Below, piece after piece: positions 1 through 9,851 of a stretch of DNA of 22,347 nucleotides (position 1 is the first letter of the stretch; each line of letters opens with the position of its first letter). Under the pieces are notes generated by a model. That model was given only the letters and a program-made list of their open reading frames with translations, had not been told where the DNA came from and did not search any database. A program made the position numbers and the translations under genes. The stretch is from Didymodactylos carnosus. Its lineage: Eukaryota > Rotifera > Eurotatoria > Philodinida > Philodinidae. The stretch is from NCBI GenBank assembly GCA_905250885.1, contig CAJNOQ010002858.1, forward strand, positions 1 to 22,347. Reading direction: 5' to 3'.

Positions 1-93
1 CAAGATCACGAAGAACTGACTTATAGTTTTCGAGGGAGGAGGCCAGGAAGGGTCAAAGTAGGTCTTACGGCTACGCTTACCATAAAGAAGTAA
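1..93 (+). CDS. Possible 3' end of a gene cut by the window edge (30 codons)
   Basis: Frame 1 is open from the first base to a TAA at 91-93. This block is richer in G+C than what follows, and an AATAAA hexamer sits at 160-165, a plausible poly(A) signal 67 bases after the stop. The peptide is basic near its middle (RGRRPGR) and ends TLTIKK. Against it, the GGG and AGG codons are unlike those of the confident gene at 9848, and 30 open codons can arise by chance. No family is recognised. The minus strand here also has an open stretch of about 40 codons, so the strand is uncertain. Confidence 0.18.
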   Translation, partial: QDHEELTYSFRGRRPGRVKVGLTATLTIKK

Positions 94-463
94 CAAGTGC
101 TAGAGACTTCATTGTTGCTTCATACGAGCAAACTTGGAAGCTGCTTTCATTTGAATATAAATAAAGTCGATTGCATATAGTCAAACCTTCTCGGCTTTAA
201 GTCGTGTATAAAGTGGGCGGATCTGTATGGAAGTACCCCTTTTTTTAAATAATGTGATTACTTCAATTTATAATTATCGTTTTTTCAATCGAGTTAAACT
301 TGATGTGACATGACATTTACCGAGTACTTGTATAAAAACATATATAATTCATAGGCCAATGGTAGTCACAATGGCAATCACAAATATGTAAAAATTTAAT
401 CGCGTTTCTTTGATATTACAATATTTCTGAGCTGAGACCATTAGTAGAATACAATATCAACGT

Positions 464-565
464 ATGAGCGATACTAGTTTTGTTTTGAATAAATGTGCAA
501 TGAAAATAGAGAAAGTGAAACATAGCATGACTTTACGAAATTTGTTTCGTTTATTTGAATGGTGA
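464..565 (+). CDS. Small ATG-initiated ORF, 33 residues, hypothetical
   Basis: An ATG at 464 opens a 33-residue frame ending in TGA at 563-565, followed directly by a second in-frame TAG. The peptide starts MSDTSF and is basic and amphipathic toward its end (HSMTLRNLFRLFEW). The frame is also open upstream to 431. It could be a micropeptide, a stray exon or chance. No splice site or family supports it. Confidence 0.12.
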   Translation: MSDTSFVLNKCAMKIEKVKHSMTLRNLFRLFEW

Positions 566-663
566 TAGTAAAAAATTAAAATGTGCTGTATCTTCATCTT
601 GTCAATTTGTATCTATCCTTGATTTATCAGTTTTATCGTTATATTTACATGAAAATTGAATAA

Positions 664-882
664 TATTTACCATATTTTATCTTATTTGCGTATGTCCCAC
701 CAGCTCATTATTGTTCTTCATATGTTAGACAGACTGATACCATAAAAACGTTGACTTCTATAGTAAATATTCAGCCTGATCAATCCAGATTAGAATTGTA
801 TTTTTATTATACGAAACGACGCGAAATGAAATGTACTAATACATCGTATAAATCTTTTCAATTGAGAGCAATTAAGTTCTGA
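664..882 (+). CDS. Exon-like open stretch, 72 codons, unknown
   Basis: The frame is open from 664 to a TGA at 880-882 with no ATG near its start, so it would have to be an internal or terminal exon. A possible 3' splice site (CCCACCAG) ends at 703. The residues look like a folded or extracellular protein, including PPAHYCSSY, several charged pairs and two later Cys, and the composition is less A+T-extreme than the flanks. One or a few open stretches of this length are expected by chance here, so the call is weak. The short exon candidate at 1192 is on the same strand. Confidence 0.22.
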   Translation, partial: YLPYFILFAYVPPAHYCSSYVRQTDTIKTLTSIVNIQPDQSRLELYFYYTKRREMKCTNTSYKSFQLRAIKF

Positions 883-1191
883 TTTGTTTTTTTGTTGTTA
901 ATCAGACACGTATTTCTTTTGGGATTCAAGTTTTAACTCAAATGAATTTTACTTTAGAATATATTTTTTTTAATTGGAAACATTTTAACTGCTTGTTTCT
1001 ACAATATAGAAACAAATTGCTCATTTTCATCGTTATTTAACACATAATCAGTATCTCTCATGCCTCTATATCGGTCATTATCAAACAAAAATTTATATTT
1101 TTCGATACTATAATAGAATCATTTAAATGTTGCGCATAATTCTTAGCCTCAAATATAATAGTTGACGCTATGACGCAAATCTTGTCCACAG

Positions 1192-1237
1192 GAAAGTTTT
1201 GAAAAAGAAAATATTCTGACAGGTTACGTTGAAGAAG
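1192..1237 (+). CDS. Candidate 46-base internal exon
   Basis: The stretch is bounded by a good 3' splice site (CTTGTCCACAG, ending 1191) and a good 5' splice site (GAAGAAG then GTAAGA at 1238). One frame across it is fully open and reads ESFEKENILTGYVEE with one base left over. Both splice signals fit the gene strand of the open stretch at 664-882. The peptide is too short to assign. Confidence 0.2.
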
Positions 1238-1249
1238 GTAAGAATGAGC

Positions 1250-2900
1250 GACAAAATCTATTACTTGATTTCTATCTAGAGTTTTGTTATAAATAAATAT
1301 TATCTAACTTTTCATGAACGTGACGTTGATAGGATTGCCTCAAAACTGAAATCCATTTTTTTTTTGTTTTTTCTTTTAAAATGTCAAGGAATTTAAGTGT
1401 TTCTTTTTAATTCCATTGTCTATACTTTCGCTTTCGTTTTTGTTCAATACATTCGTTGCATCTTGACATATGAAGTGTTAGTTTTTCTCTCTGTCTTTCT
1501 CTCTCTCTGTTTCTCACATACTTCGTTAAGCCGTAATAATAAAACTATAATTATATTTCTCTGGTTCTACAAATGTGACAATTATAAATTTGTCTGTTGT
1601 GTATATCAAATTCAGTTTTTATGTGTTAGAACGATTAGTAAAAAAACGTTAATTTTTTCTACGAGACTATGTTATATGATATATACAAATATAGATCTAC
1701 TGTATTGTATTTTGAGACAAGAAGAAAGGAAAAAATGCAGTCACACATACACGTCGATGAGAAAGAGTGAGAGAAAGAGAGACACAGGCACACCGTTCGT
1801 GTTTAAAAACAATATACTGACGAATATAGTGGCCTGTATATCCCGATCTACATACCTTTCTGTATTTTTAAAACTGAAAACTTTTAATAATAATAGCATT
1901 GCAACGAGACCAACATTCTAAATGAAAATAACAGTTTCAGGGTGTCAAAACATTATTCTCATCAAACAATATAAACAAACTCAAAGGTTTTTTTTTTTTC
2001 GTTTTTATGGCTAAATGAAGAAATTAATTTTGCGCCTCATGATAAAACATTCGAATAAAATAAAATATGCATCAACACACCAGAGTCTGAAAAAATAATA
2101 AATACTTATTTTTGTCTCATACTATTGTGTGTGTGTGTATAATGTTATCACAACATATTTAATAGAAAAAAAACATACAAAATAGCACAAAGTTACTAAC
2201 ACCATATAACGAACGTATCCAGACATTTTCAACACTATTCATTTTTCAATCTTCAATCAATATTTTTTTTATCATTGATTAAATTGATATCATAGTCATT
2301 CTTACTCCTCACCCTGATTATTGCTAATATCTTCACATAAACCTGTGAAATTATTTGAAGAAAATACGATAGATAAACGATTGTTTTAAAAAAGAATATA
2401 AGATACAAAACCCTTCAACTGAAGAGATAAGAAACTGTTTATCTTCTTTGCTCTAATACAACTAGTTGACAGAAAGACGTGTGATTTGTACTGTTTTTCG
2501 TTCATATGTTTGATAGATTAACTGTCACATTTGTAAAATGCTTTTGTTAACTTTTTTGTTTGTTTATAATTTTTGATTATTGCAAATCAATATCCTGAAT
2601 AAGAGACAATTTTAATTTGATATCGAGGATTTTCATATCATATGAAAGATATGTACTCTGATATTGATTATACACATTTTTTTTTAAACATCTTTACCTT
2701 ATCACGATTGCTTATTTATATTGTGATTAAATCTCAGTCCAAACAACCATATAAAATTTAAAAGTTTTTTTAATAGTTATTTATGAATGCGGTATGTTTA
2801 AAGTGCACGAGTGAGCATTCAGTAAATTTACTCTTATGAGACAAAATCAATTCATCTTTTTTGTTCAAGTGCAATCAACTAGTTCTTCTCTTAGAATTAT
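1250..2900. other. Non-coding A+T-rich DNA
   Basis: Mostly mixed A/T runs with short T tracts and a CT-rich patch near 1490-1512. One 174-codon frame (1397-1921, plus) is open, but its first ATG is at 1676 and its residues are those expected from T-rich DNA (Phe, Leu, Ile, Cys, Tyr). No splice signals or recognisable motifs were found. Confidence 0.5.
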
Positions 2901-3125
2901 ACGTATAAAATTAAGTACGGTTTAGTTTATACACATGATGTGATGTTGTGACGCTCTCTATATCAATTCTATAATACATCATCCATACAGATTTATTCAA
3001 ATGAAATAAAAAAAAATGATTAACATCTCACTTTTTCTTTTTTTTTTTTTCATTATTGATTTATTAATTGGCACTAAAAATAAGAAAACCATCCTTTAAT
3101 CTTTTATTCATTTTTCTTCAATTTG

Positions 3126-3147
3126 TCTCTCTCTCTCTCTCTCTCTC
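3126..3147. repeat. (TC)11 microsatellite
   Basis: Eleven uninterrupted TC units are visible. The tract lies in a pyrimidine-rich stretch of the plus strand. Confidence 0.95.
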
Positions 3148-3295
3148 ATCCTACAGAAAAATTGTCTTAGAATTATGAATAATGAAACGACCTTCTCTAT
3201 AGTGTCCATTTTACAGGTACACATACGCACACATCATGTTTCTTTCTTTTTTTCAAAACAAGAATAGTCTACGTATCTACAAATTATAATCCCCC

Positions 3296-3309
3296 ATATA
3301 TATATATAT
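3296..3309. repeat. Short (AT)7 tract
   Basis: Seven AT units follow a CCCCC run. A second, interrupted AT/ATAC tract lies at about 3442-3461. Confidence 0.85.
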
Positions 3310-3559
3310 TTTCTTTTTTGACAAAAGAAATCAAAATAACGTACAATTTGATTTTATATTTGCGTGTATGTGTAAAAGAAATTTATTAATATAACGATCT
3401 TTCATGGTTTCTGTCAATCTTTTTTGCTTTTTCTCCTTACTTATATATATATACATATATGCATGTGTGAAAGAAAAATCATCATCATTATCATCATCAA
3501 CATTGCTGACATGGTGTACTAGAAATTAACAGGAATAAAAAATACTTGTAGTTAAATTG

Positions 3560-3920
3560 AACACGTCTTCTTAATGAACTTTTTCTTTTTTTTTCTCGTC
3601 TTCTTCTTTCGTTCTGTTATTGTTAATTGTGCAAACGAGTTCATTTTTGCATTAAACGAAAAAAAAAAAAATCTTAACTTTATTAGAATATTTTTATATA
3701 TGAAAAATTCGAAGTAAATAGTGTAGTATGTGAAGAAGCCATAAACATAGAGTGTACTTTCCTTCTTTTCTTTTTTTTAATATCCTGTTTTAAAAACAAC
3801 AAAAAAAGAAAAAAAGTACGATTTATTATTTTTTTTTCTTCTTCTCTTCTTTTTCTATTCTTTTCTCTCACATATTATTTTCTTTGTTTAAAAGAAAGAA
3901 AGAAAAAAAAACAAAAAAAG
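3560..3920. repeat. Homopyrimidine block followed by homopurine block
   Basis: The plus strand carries long T/C runs (about 3580-3615, 3760-3780 and 3829-3870) and then a purine block of A and GAAA units (about 3890-3920). The opposed blocks could pair imperfectly. The minus-strand open frame across them encodes only Lys/Arg/Glu and Phe runs and is an artefact of composition. Confidence 0.6.
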
Positions 3921-4361
3921 GCGAATAGAATATCCAGAAATATATGATGACTAACAAGTCGATTGATATAATCATAACATAGACGAAGAAATTTTAGTGT
4001 TATAAGATTTTTATCGATTAAAAAACAACAACATGAGCACGAATTGATAAAAATAATATTATTTAAACATTAAATAAAAAATAAAAGTATTACAGAACGT
4101 TTATATTGAATCATGTACAATAGAATAAATGAAAAAGATTTTATAATTAATTCAAAAATGAAGAAACAATTTTCAATGAATCAACAATTAAAAAAAATCA
4201 TGAAACAAGTACGTCATTTTGATATGATTTTTTAAATCTTTTAATTTTCTTTTCTTTGTTTTTCTTCTTTTTTTTTTTTAAAAATAATATCTTATAAACC
4301 CCTGTTAACTTCGTTACTAGTTCTTATCGATATTTGACTTCTCTAAAAAGGCAGTAAGATT

Positions 4362-4394
4362 AAAAAAAAATAAAAAAAAAAAAAAAAAAAAAAA
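4362..4394. repeat. Long A run
   Basis: Nine A, one T and then 23 uninterrupted A. It could be the poly(A) tail of an old retroposed sequence on the plus strand, but no clear retroelement body or target duplication is visible. It may equally be a simple expanded homopolymer. Confidence 0.8.
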
Positions 4395-5923
4395 GAATCA
4401 GCCTTGATGTTTATATGATGTAATGTAATGTTATTATGCAAGTAACAATTATTTTTAGTTTTTGCTTGTATTACAAGCTTTGAGGCTATTTGATTTTTGC
4501 ATGGATAATCATTTTATTTTTATTCAGAGAATCGTATAAGTCGAAAATAGATAGTAAATTCGTCACGAATTATGAAAAAATAAAATAAATATTTTTTGAA
4601 ATTATCAATGTGTAACGTGTAACGAGATGGAACAAATCATTTTGTTCAACTTTTTTTCCTTTTTTTTTTCATTCACGAAATCAAATATGATTTTTTTTTT
4701 TTTTTTTCTTAAAAGTTTCGTGCTAGCTTATTATACTAATATGAACAGAGAATGTAAGTTCAATAATACACATAAGACGGATGAAATATATTTTTTATTA
4801 ACTGGAAAAAAAAAAGAAGAATTTGAAGTGAAAAAAACAGATGTATGTATTGATTTGTCTGGGATAAAATTGGGAAAGGTAAGATGTACTAGAACAAATA
4901 TATATATGTCTGAATGAAAGAAGGCACCTCATCAATGATGATTTTTTATAGAGTGAATGAATTTGTAAAGTGTGATATTTGATATTTAAAGAAAAGAAAA
5001 TCAGTTCTATGTATGTTTCTTATGTTTCTTATGTGAATGAACTTTGAGTCATCATACAAATAATTTGTAGAAGTTTTTTTCGTCTTCTAAACATAAGGTT
5101 TCTAATAAACGAACAAACAACTTTTGAACTGCTTTAATTCATGGAAGGAAGACCATGTAAAACATAATGCTTTGCAATACAATTAAGACGAGAGTTGTTA
5201 ATTTTTTTTCATTCTATAGTTACCATCTGTCTATGTTTATATTTATGTAATATTATTATTATTTTAACGTCGTTTTTTTTTCGTTTTCATATTCAAAAAT
5301 TGTAAAAGGATGTATCTTATTTTAAGTACTCAAAAAATATTGTTATGTTTGTATTTTTTCCATCCTAATAGGAAGTTTAAATGTACAAAAAAAGAAAATA
5401 ATATTTTTACTTAGAATTTACTTTTGGACTATTTATTATGATTTATCTTTACTACGAAGAGCTACTTGATACTTGAAACAAAAAAAAAAAAATGGATTAT
5501 TGATTGTTTCTATTTTAGAATTAAAATAATATAAAATGCCCTATTTCTTTCCTTCAGTATATTTACTGAAAAAACACTTTAGTCTAGCAAGTGTTCTGAC
5601 AAAAATTGTCGATACTAGGGAGAATTAAATCAAGACAATTTTTTACTTCTTTCTTTTTTTTTTTTTTATGTATGTATGGAAATTAGTTTAAAAGAAAATT
5701 AACAACAGACCTTCAACTCTAGCTCAACAATTTTCTTTTCTCATGCATTTTTCATTTGTATGAAAAAGAAAGAGAGAAAAAGCCACGATGTTCGCGTGCG
5801 GTTTTTCTTTCTATGTTTTTCTTTTTGCTTTTTATTATTGAAAAATTTGTTGTATCAACATATTCTGCACAGTACAACGTAGGATAAGATAATATCAGTT
5901 AAAATTTTTAGTTTGGTTGATGT
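4395..5923. other. Non-coding A+T-rich DNA with homopolymer tracts
   Basis: T and A runs of 8-15 bases recur (for example about 4655, 4688, 5478 and 5650). A 96-codon plus-strand frame at 4627-4917 is open but built from poly-Phe and poly-Lys codons. No gene, RNA or element is supported. Confidence 0.5.
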
Positions 5924-6330
5924 TTACTTATAAAATCCGAGTAGCATCGATATTTGTTCGATACTTTTTCCATCGTAGATGTGACAGAAAGATTCAGTCA
6001 CGAGGTTGATCATTTTCTTTTTAACTCTGATCCGTCCACATAAGATTCATGCGGAGCCCAGACAAAAACGAGTGCTTTGAAGATATGTCTTGCTGCTTTG
6101 CCAGATAAATAATGAGTGGATGCGATCGGTTCATATTGATAGTACATTCTATTGTCATTCAGTGGAATATAAAGTGAAGCGGTAAAATCTAACCATTATG
6201 TTCAGGTAGTACCCAAATGAAACCGGTGGAATTTGAGCATATTATAAGTGGTCGGATCAGGATTAAAGATTATTCTATCCATCTCTTCTCTATACTGTGA
6301 TAAATTCTTTGCCACTTTAAGATACAAGTT
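5924..6330 (-). pseudogene. Decayed protein-coding fragment of unknown family
   Basis: Read on the minus strand from 6330, one frame gives about 36 residues of ordinary protein-like sequence (for example EEMDRIIFNPDPTTYNM and LKFHRFHLG). It then meets TGA and TAA stops two codons apart near 6205, and continues in the same frame for about 57 residues (IPLNDNRMYYQYEPIAST; ALVFVWAPHESYVDG). At an A run near 6013-6022 the frame is lost. The next frame then reads about 30 further residues (MINLVTESFCHIYDGKSIEQ) to a TAA at 5924-5926. A one-base loss in the A run would explain the switch. The block has clearly more G+C than its flanks and repeated Pro, Trp, His and Gly. I do not recognise the protein. 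It may be an old gene copy or a relic of a mobile element's protein. Confidence 0.45.
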
Positions 6331-7905
6331 TCAAATTGAGATTTTAAAAATCGTCTGATTTAATTTCATATTTCAACTTCTGACAATTTAGCTTATTGAA
6401 TTTCGTGAATGTTTTCTATGATTTTGTTCTCATGTTAATTAGACTTTCCTGAAAGATATAACTACAACTCTTATTCATTTTAAGATAAAAATTTGTCTCA
6501 AATCTCTTCTGGTATTTTATTAATCTCTGTGTGTGATTACATGTTTTCTCTCAAGTATTTATTGAATAATAGAAAAGAATAAACAAAAATCTGCCATACT
6601 GTAACAGATACTTATCAAAAAAAGTTTTTATGTAGTTGTAATAAAAGTATCATTTACGAATGTTCAATATTGGACCTAATCCAAACTGATAATCGATCAG
6701 ATTCATTTATATACAAACGGGTATAATTCCAGTTATTTTCTTTGTTTTGAAAATGAAAATTTTTTGTTGAAAATCTTTCTTTTATTCATTTTTATCATAT
6801 ACATAGGTCTTAGTTGCATATAATGGAAGTGATTTAGTGTATAAGTTTAAATTTGGCATTAAAATGTGGAACATGCTATTTGAAATATGATCGACACTTT
6901 ATTTTTCTTCTTCTGTATAAACGATAAATAAACTTGTTCTGTATCGACAACATCAGTAGTGGTGTTCAAAGATTTGTTATATATATGTGTGTGTGTGTGT
7001 GTTTGTTTTCTGTTGATATTCACATGTCTGTTTGTCTATATTGTGATTGATATCCGACGTAATTTTATATCGATCAAAATTAGAAATTTTAGAAGGGATA
7101 ATGAGAAAATTGAGTTGGTTGTGGATACCATAATAGGATATTTTAATAATAATCGGTGGATCTATTGCAGTAGTGATATAGTTGATAGAAATTGATACGG
7201 TTTTCAACTACTAGGTTTCTAAAATTCAAAGATCTAATTAATAAACAGTTTATTCTTAACAATAATTCATGCATCAATCATTTTACTTTAGAAATAGAAG
7301 GTTTTCATTATTTGAAAATAACTACTGTTAGTCGCGCAGATTTCTTATTCGTTATATTAGTGAATGCTCAATTTTTTTGTCATATATATGCGTTCAGATG
7401 AAAACTTTTTCTTTTGTTTAAAATTATTTAATTAAGCAAACATATGGCTTCTCTCTTCTTTTTATCACTATTATTATCATGTGTTATTACACTCAAAATC
7501 ACAATTGACTTTGAATTATTCTTTATATAAACAAACAGTAAGTTTGAGAAAAAATTATTTTTCAGGGTTAAATTTAATATTTATTTTTTTGATACAAAAA
7601 GAAAGTTTATTTTATGGTGAAAAACTTAAATTTCTTCCGCAGAGCCTAGTAGAGCAAAATTGTTGATACAGCAAAATATATACCAAAAGATAGTACTCGA
7701 ATAACTCGATTTATCTCACGATCTCAAATATTTTCAAAATAACAAATAAATAAGACAATTATTTAATTAAGATTCTGTTGTATAAATTGCTACCGAATTG
7801 AATGTAGATTTATAAAATAGTTTCAAAAATATTAAAAAATGGTTAATTCAGACTAATTCAGCAATCTTTTAGTAGAAATCAGATCAATTATTATTTTTTG
7901 ACTAG
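6331..7905. other. Mostly non-coding, with short open frames of doubtful value
   Basis: Plus-strand frames at 6959-7195, 7192-7401 and 7481-7666 follow one another in different frames. They could be a frameshifted relic, but their residues are mostly those of A+T-rich noise, and the first is stretched by the TG repeat. No splice sites or motifs confirm coding. Confidence 0.4.
6986..7002. repeat. (TG)8 microsatellite after an AT tract
   Basis: An ATATAT tract runs straight into alternating TG of about 17 bases. It is open in several frames on both strands, which creates apparent coding on each. Confidence 0.9.
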
Positions 7906-8021
7906 AAATGCATGTAAATGAGATTGATTATGTACCATTTGAAGGAGAACTTCAAATACTTTTAGATGATCTATCTAATTCTTCTGCAAACTTGGACTTA
8001 AACGAGAAAAAGCCGTTTTGA
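7906..8021 (+). CDS. Exon-like ATG-initiated ORF, 37 residues
   Basis: A T-rich 3' splice site (TTATTTTTTGACTAG, ending 7905) is followed two bases later by ATG at 7908. The frame gives 37 protein-like, acidic residues (MHVNEIDYVPFEGELQ, then ILLDDLSNSSANLDL) to TGA at 8019-8021. At the A run near 8006-8011 a one-base change of frame would extend the reading by about 30 residues to about 8105. It could be the first exon of a gene, a decayed copy or chance. It is on the strand of the 9848 gene, 1.9 kb upstream, but no donor site links them. Confidence 0.27.
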
Positions 8022-9061
8022 AATCGAAGACAAAAATAGCAAGGTTTTTTGGTTACTTACATTAGTTGACAATCAGCTCTGTCTGATAAGCTGGATCAGT
8101 GTCTAAATCAGCTCACACGAAAATTGAAATTTACATTTTCTCTAAACTTTTTTCTTTTCTTTTCCTTCTCAGTGATTCAGAACTGAATATCTTCATCAGT
8201 ACTCTCAGCTTTGTTTCAAATAGCTACATAGTGCTGTGGACTTAAGAAGTGCGTTATAGTAACGGTAATCTCTTCTCAGTCATGGTGACATTATTCTCAA
8301 ATGTTTGTAATAGTCAAATTTATCGAATTTTTGTACTATTCTAAATTCTTAATGGTATGTCTCGCTATGTCAACTCTGAAATTTCAGAAAGTGTCTTTTT
8401 GAAAAAAGTGAGCATTTTCTGCTCTAAATCCGAACACATTTTAATGAACAGCTTTTCAGATCGAGTCGATTGTGGAATAGTGTTTATTTTTTGAATTATT
8501 TTTTACGATGAAATTTTTGCATGAAAAAGAGATTTGTTTGCCGATTTTGCACTTTCATATGAAAAATCAAAGAAGTTTTTAGCACATCGGAAACATAAGA
8601 AAATAATGATCTACATTTCAGAAATTACTTTTGTATCATATATTCACCACCATTCAATGGGTTGAAATTTGTGTGTATATGTATGTGTGACAGGTGAAAT
8701 AGAAATATCGTAATTTCCCACTTGAATTATAGAAAAAAATGGGCATAGAATTATATCATGATCAGACAGACAGATGAGAAATTAAATAGGGCGTATAAAG
8801 ATCATATTTTTATTGATTCAAAATCTTCACATTATTCCAATTAATCGTATTCATTCGTTGATTTTGACGACTAATTGAGATATCTATCATACCTATCTAT
8901 ATCTTGATTCTGTCCAAAAAGAGAAGTTTTGTATCTACTTGTTATATAACTAGAATAGCTTACAGAGATAATTAATTTAAAAGAGTTATTCTTTCTTTAG
9001 TGTTTCTGCTTAACCTGTGACGGTTGCTTATCTTCTAACGTTTCGTAATTGAGTTTATTGT
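8022..9061. other. No supported feature
   Basis: A+T-rich DNA with no ORF, repeat or RNA that I can support beyond the possible frame-shifted extension of the preceding ORF up to about 8105. Confidence 0.5.
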
Positions 9062-9277
9062 ATGTGTACAATGAAGTTTGTGAAATATTACGAAATGCTG
9101 ATAAAACATTCATTGCAGAATCAAGGCTATTATATACTTGACATATATTTATATTATTCTCGGTTTAGTTGCAATTGTTCAGTTGGTGACTACAATAAAG
9201 TAGAAAAAATTGGGCAAGTAAATGGTTTATGTTTGTTGATCTGTACATCACCTTGTGAAGTGAAACAATATACTTAA
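9062..9277 (+). CDS. Hypothetical ORF, 71 residues
   Basis: The frame starts with ATG (second ATG three codons on) and ends with TAA at 9275-9277. The residues include five Cys in the second half (CNCSVGDYNKVEKIG, then CLLICTSPCEV), which could suit a small secreted or Cys-bonded peptide, but there is no clear signal peptide. No splice sites, poly(A) signal or family were identified. A 71-codon frame is within the range expected by chance here. Confidence 0.2.
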   Translation: MCTMKFVKYYEMLIKHSLQNQGYYILDIYLYYSRFSCNCSVGDYNKVEKIGQVNGLCLLICTSPCEVKQYT

Positions 9278-9827
9278 AAGATAAGAGTTATATTCATACT
9301 GTAAAGTGTTATACAAATATGTTTAACAGCAAGAAATAAGATCTGACCATGTGTACTTACTTACATCGAACGATATCAGACCTTCTTAGTCGTATTTTGG
9401 CGTATTTGACACTTTTTTAAAAACAGAATGTCTTTAATAAAATTTATTTACTTTACACAAAGAAAAAAACGAATTATTAGACAATATCAAACTGGTAGAA
9501 ATTTGAGAAGACCAGTTAACGACTAGACGACTAATACTCATAGAATTTAATATATGTATTATAATTACCATGGAATAATTTCTTCATTTTTAGAGCAAAA
9601 GTTTCGAGATAGGAGTATGAGAATGGTTAATCCTGTTCACTGAAAATATAACGTATACCTGCTATTTTAAGTGATAATTTCAAACAAAATCTAAAAATTA
9701 CCTACCTCCGTATAGCTGAATGATAGTAAATAATAATCAATAATTCTCGTTTAAATTTGCTTTTTGACTGATGTAAGTCAATTTTTCTGGAAATGCTTTT
9801 TATTTAATGTTAATTTCTTTTTTTTAG
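9278..9827. other. Upstream region of the 9848 gene
   Basis: A+T-rich, without a visible exon, repeat or convincing TATA box. It ends in a strong T-rich 3' splice site (TTTCTTTTTTTTAG, ending 9827), so at least its last part is either an intron or the discarded leader before a trans-splice acceptor. Confidence 0.5.
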
Positions 9828-9851
9828 GCGTCTATGATCGTTAGACGATGA
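9814..9851 (+). promoter_or_regulatory. 3' splice site, short leader and 5-codon uORF overlapping the start
   Basis: A polypyrimidine tract and AG end at 9827. The leader from 9828 to the start codon is 20 bases and contains an upstream ATG at 9834. That ATG opens a 5-codon ORF (MIVRR) whose TGA at 9849-9851 overlaps the main ATG at 9848 as ATGA. An in-frame TAG at 9842-9844 stops the main frame from extending upstream, so 9848 is the first usable start in this exon. The acceptor could join a distant 5' exon or a spliced leader. Confidence 0.6.

Noticed and set aside
1397..1921. 174-codon plus-strand open frame, the longest outside the main gene
   Set aside because: Starts at a GTG, has its first ATG at codon 94, and its residues follow T-rich composition. 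No splice sites, domain or protein-like pattern.
3683..3871. 62-codon minus-strand frame
   Set aside because: Consists of Lys/Arg/Glu and Phe runs produced by the purine/pyrimidine tracts.
4627..4917. 96-codon plus-strand frame
   Set aside because: Starts with ATG but is built on poly-Phe and poly-Lys codons from T and A runs; no other support.
6183..6206. A 24-base GT..AG 'micro-intron' that would remove the two in-frame stops from the minus-strand relic
   Set aside because: Far shorter than any usual animal intron, and the removed bases themselves read as protein (LPEHNG) in another frame, so decay is the simpler explanation.
6959..7666. Three successive open frames on the plus strand, with an antisense frame at 6977-7207
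   Set aside because: The TG/AT tract opens frames on both strands, and the residues look like A+T-rich noise. Kept only as a note in the region entry.
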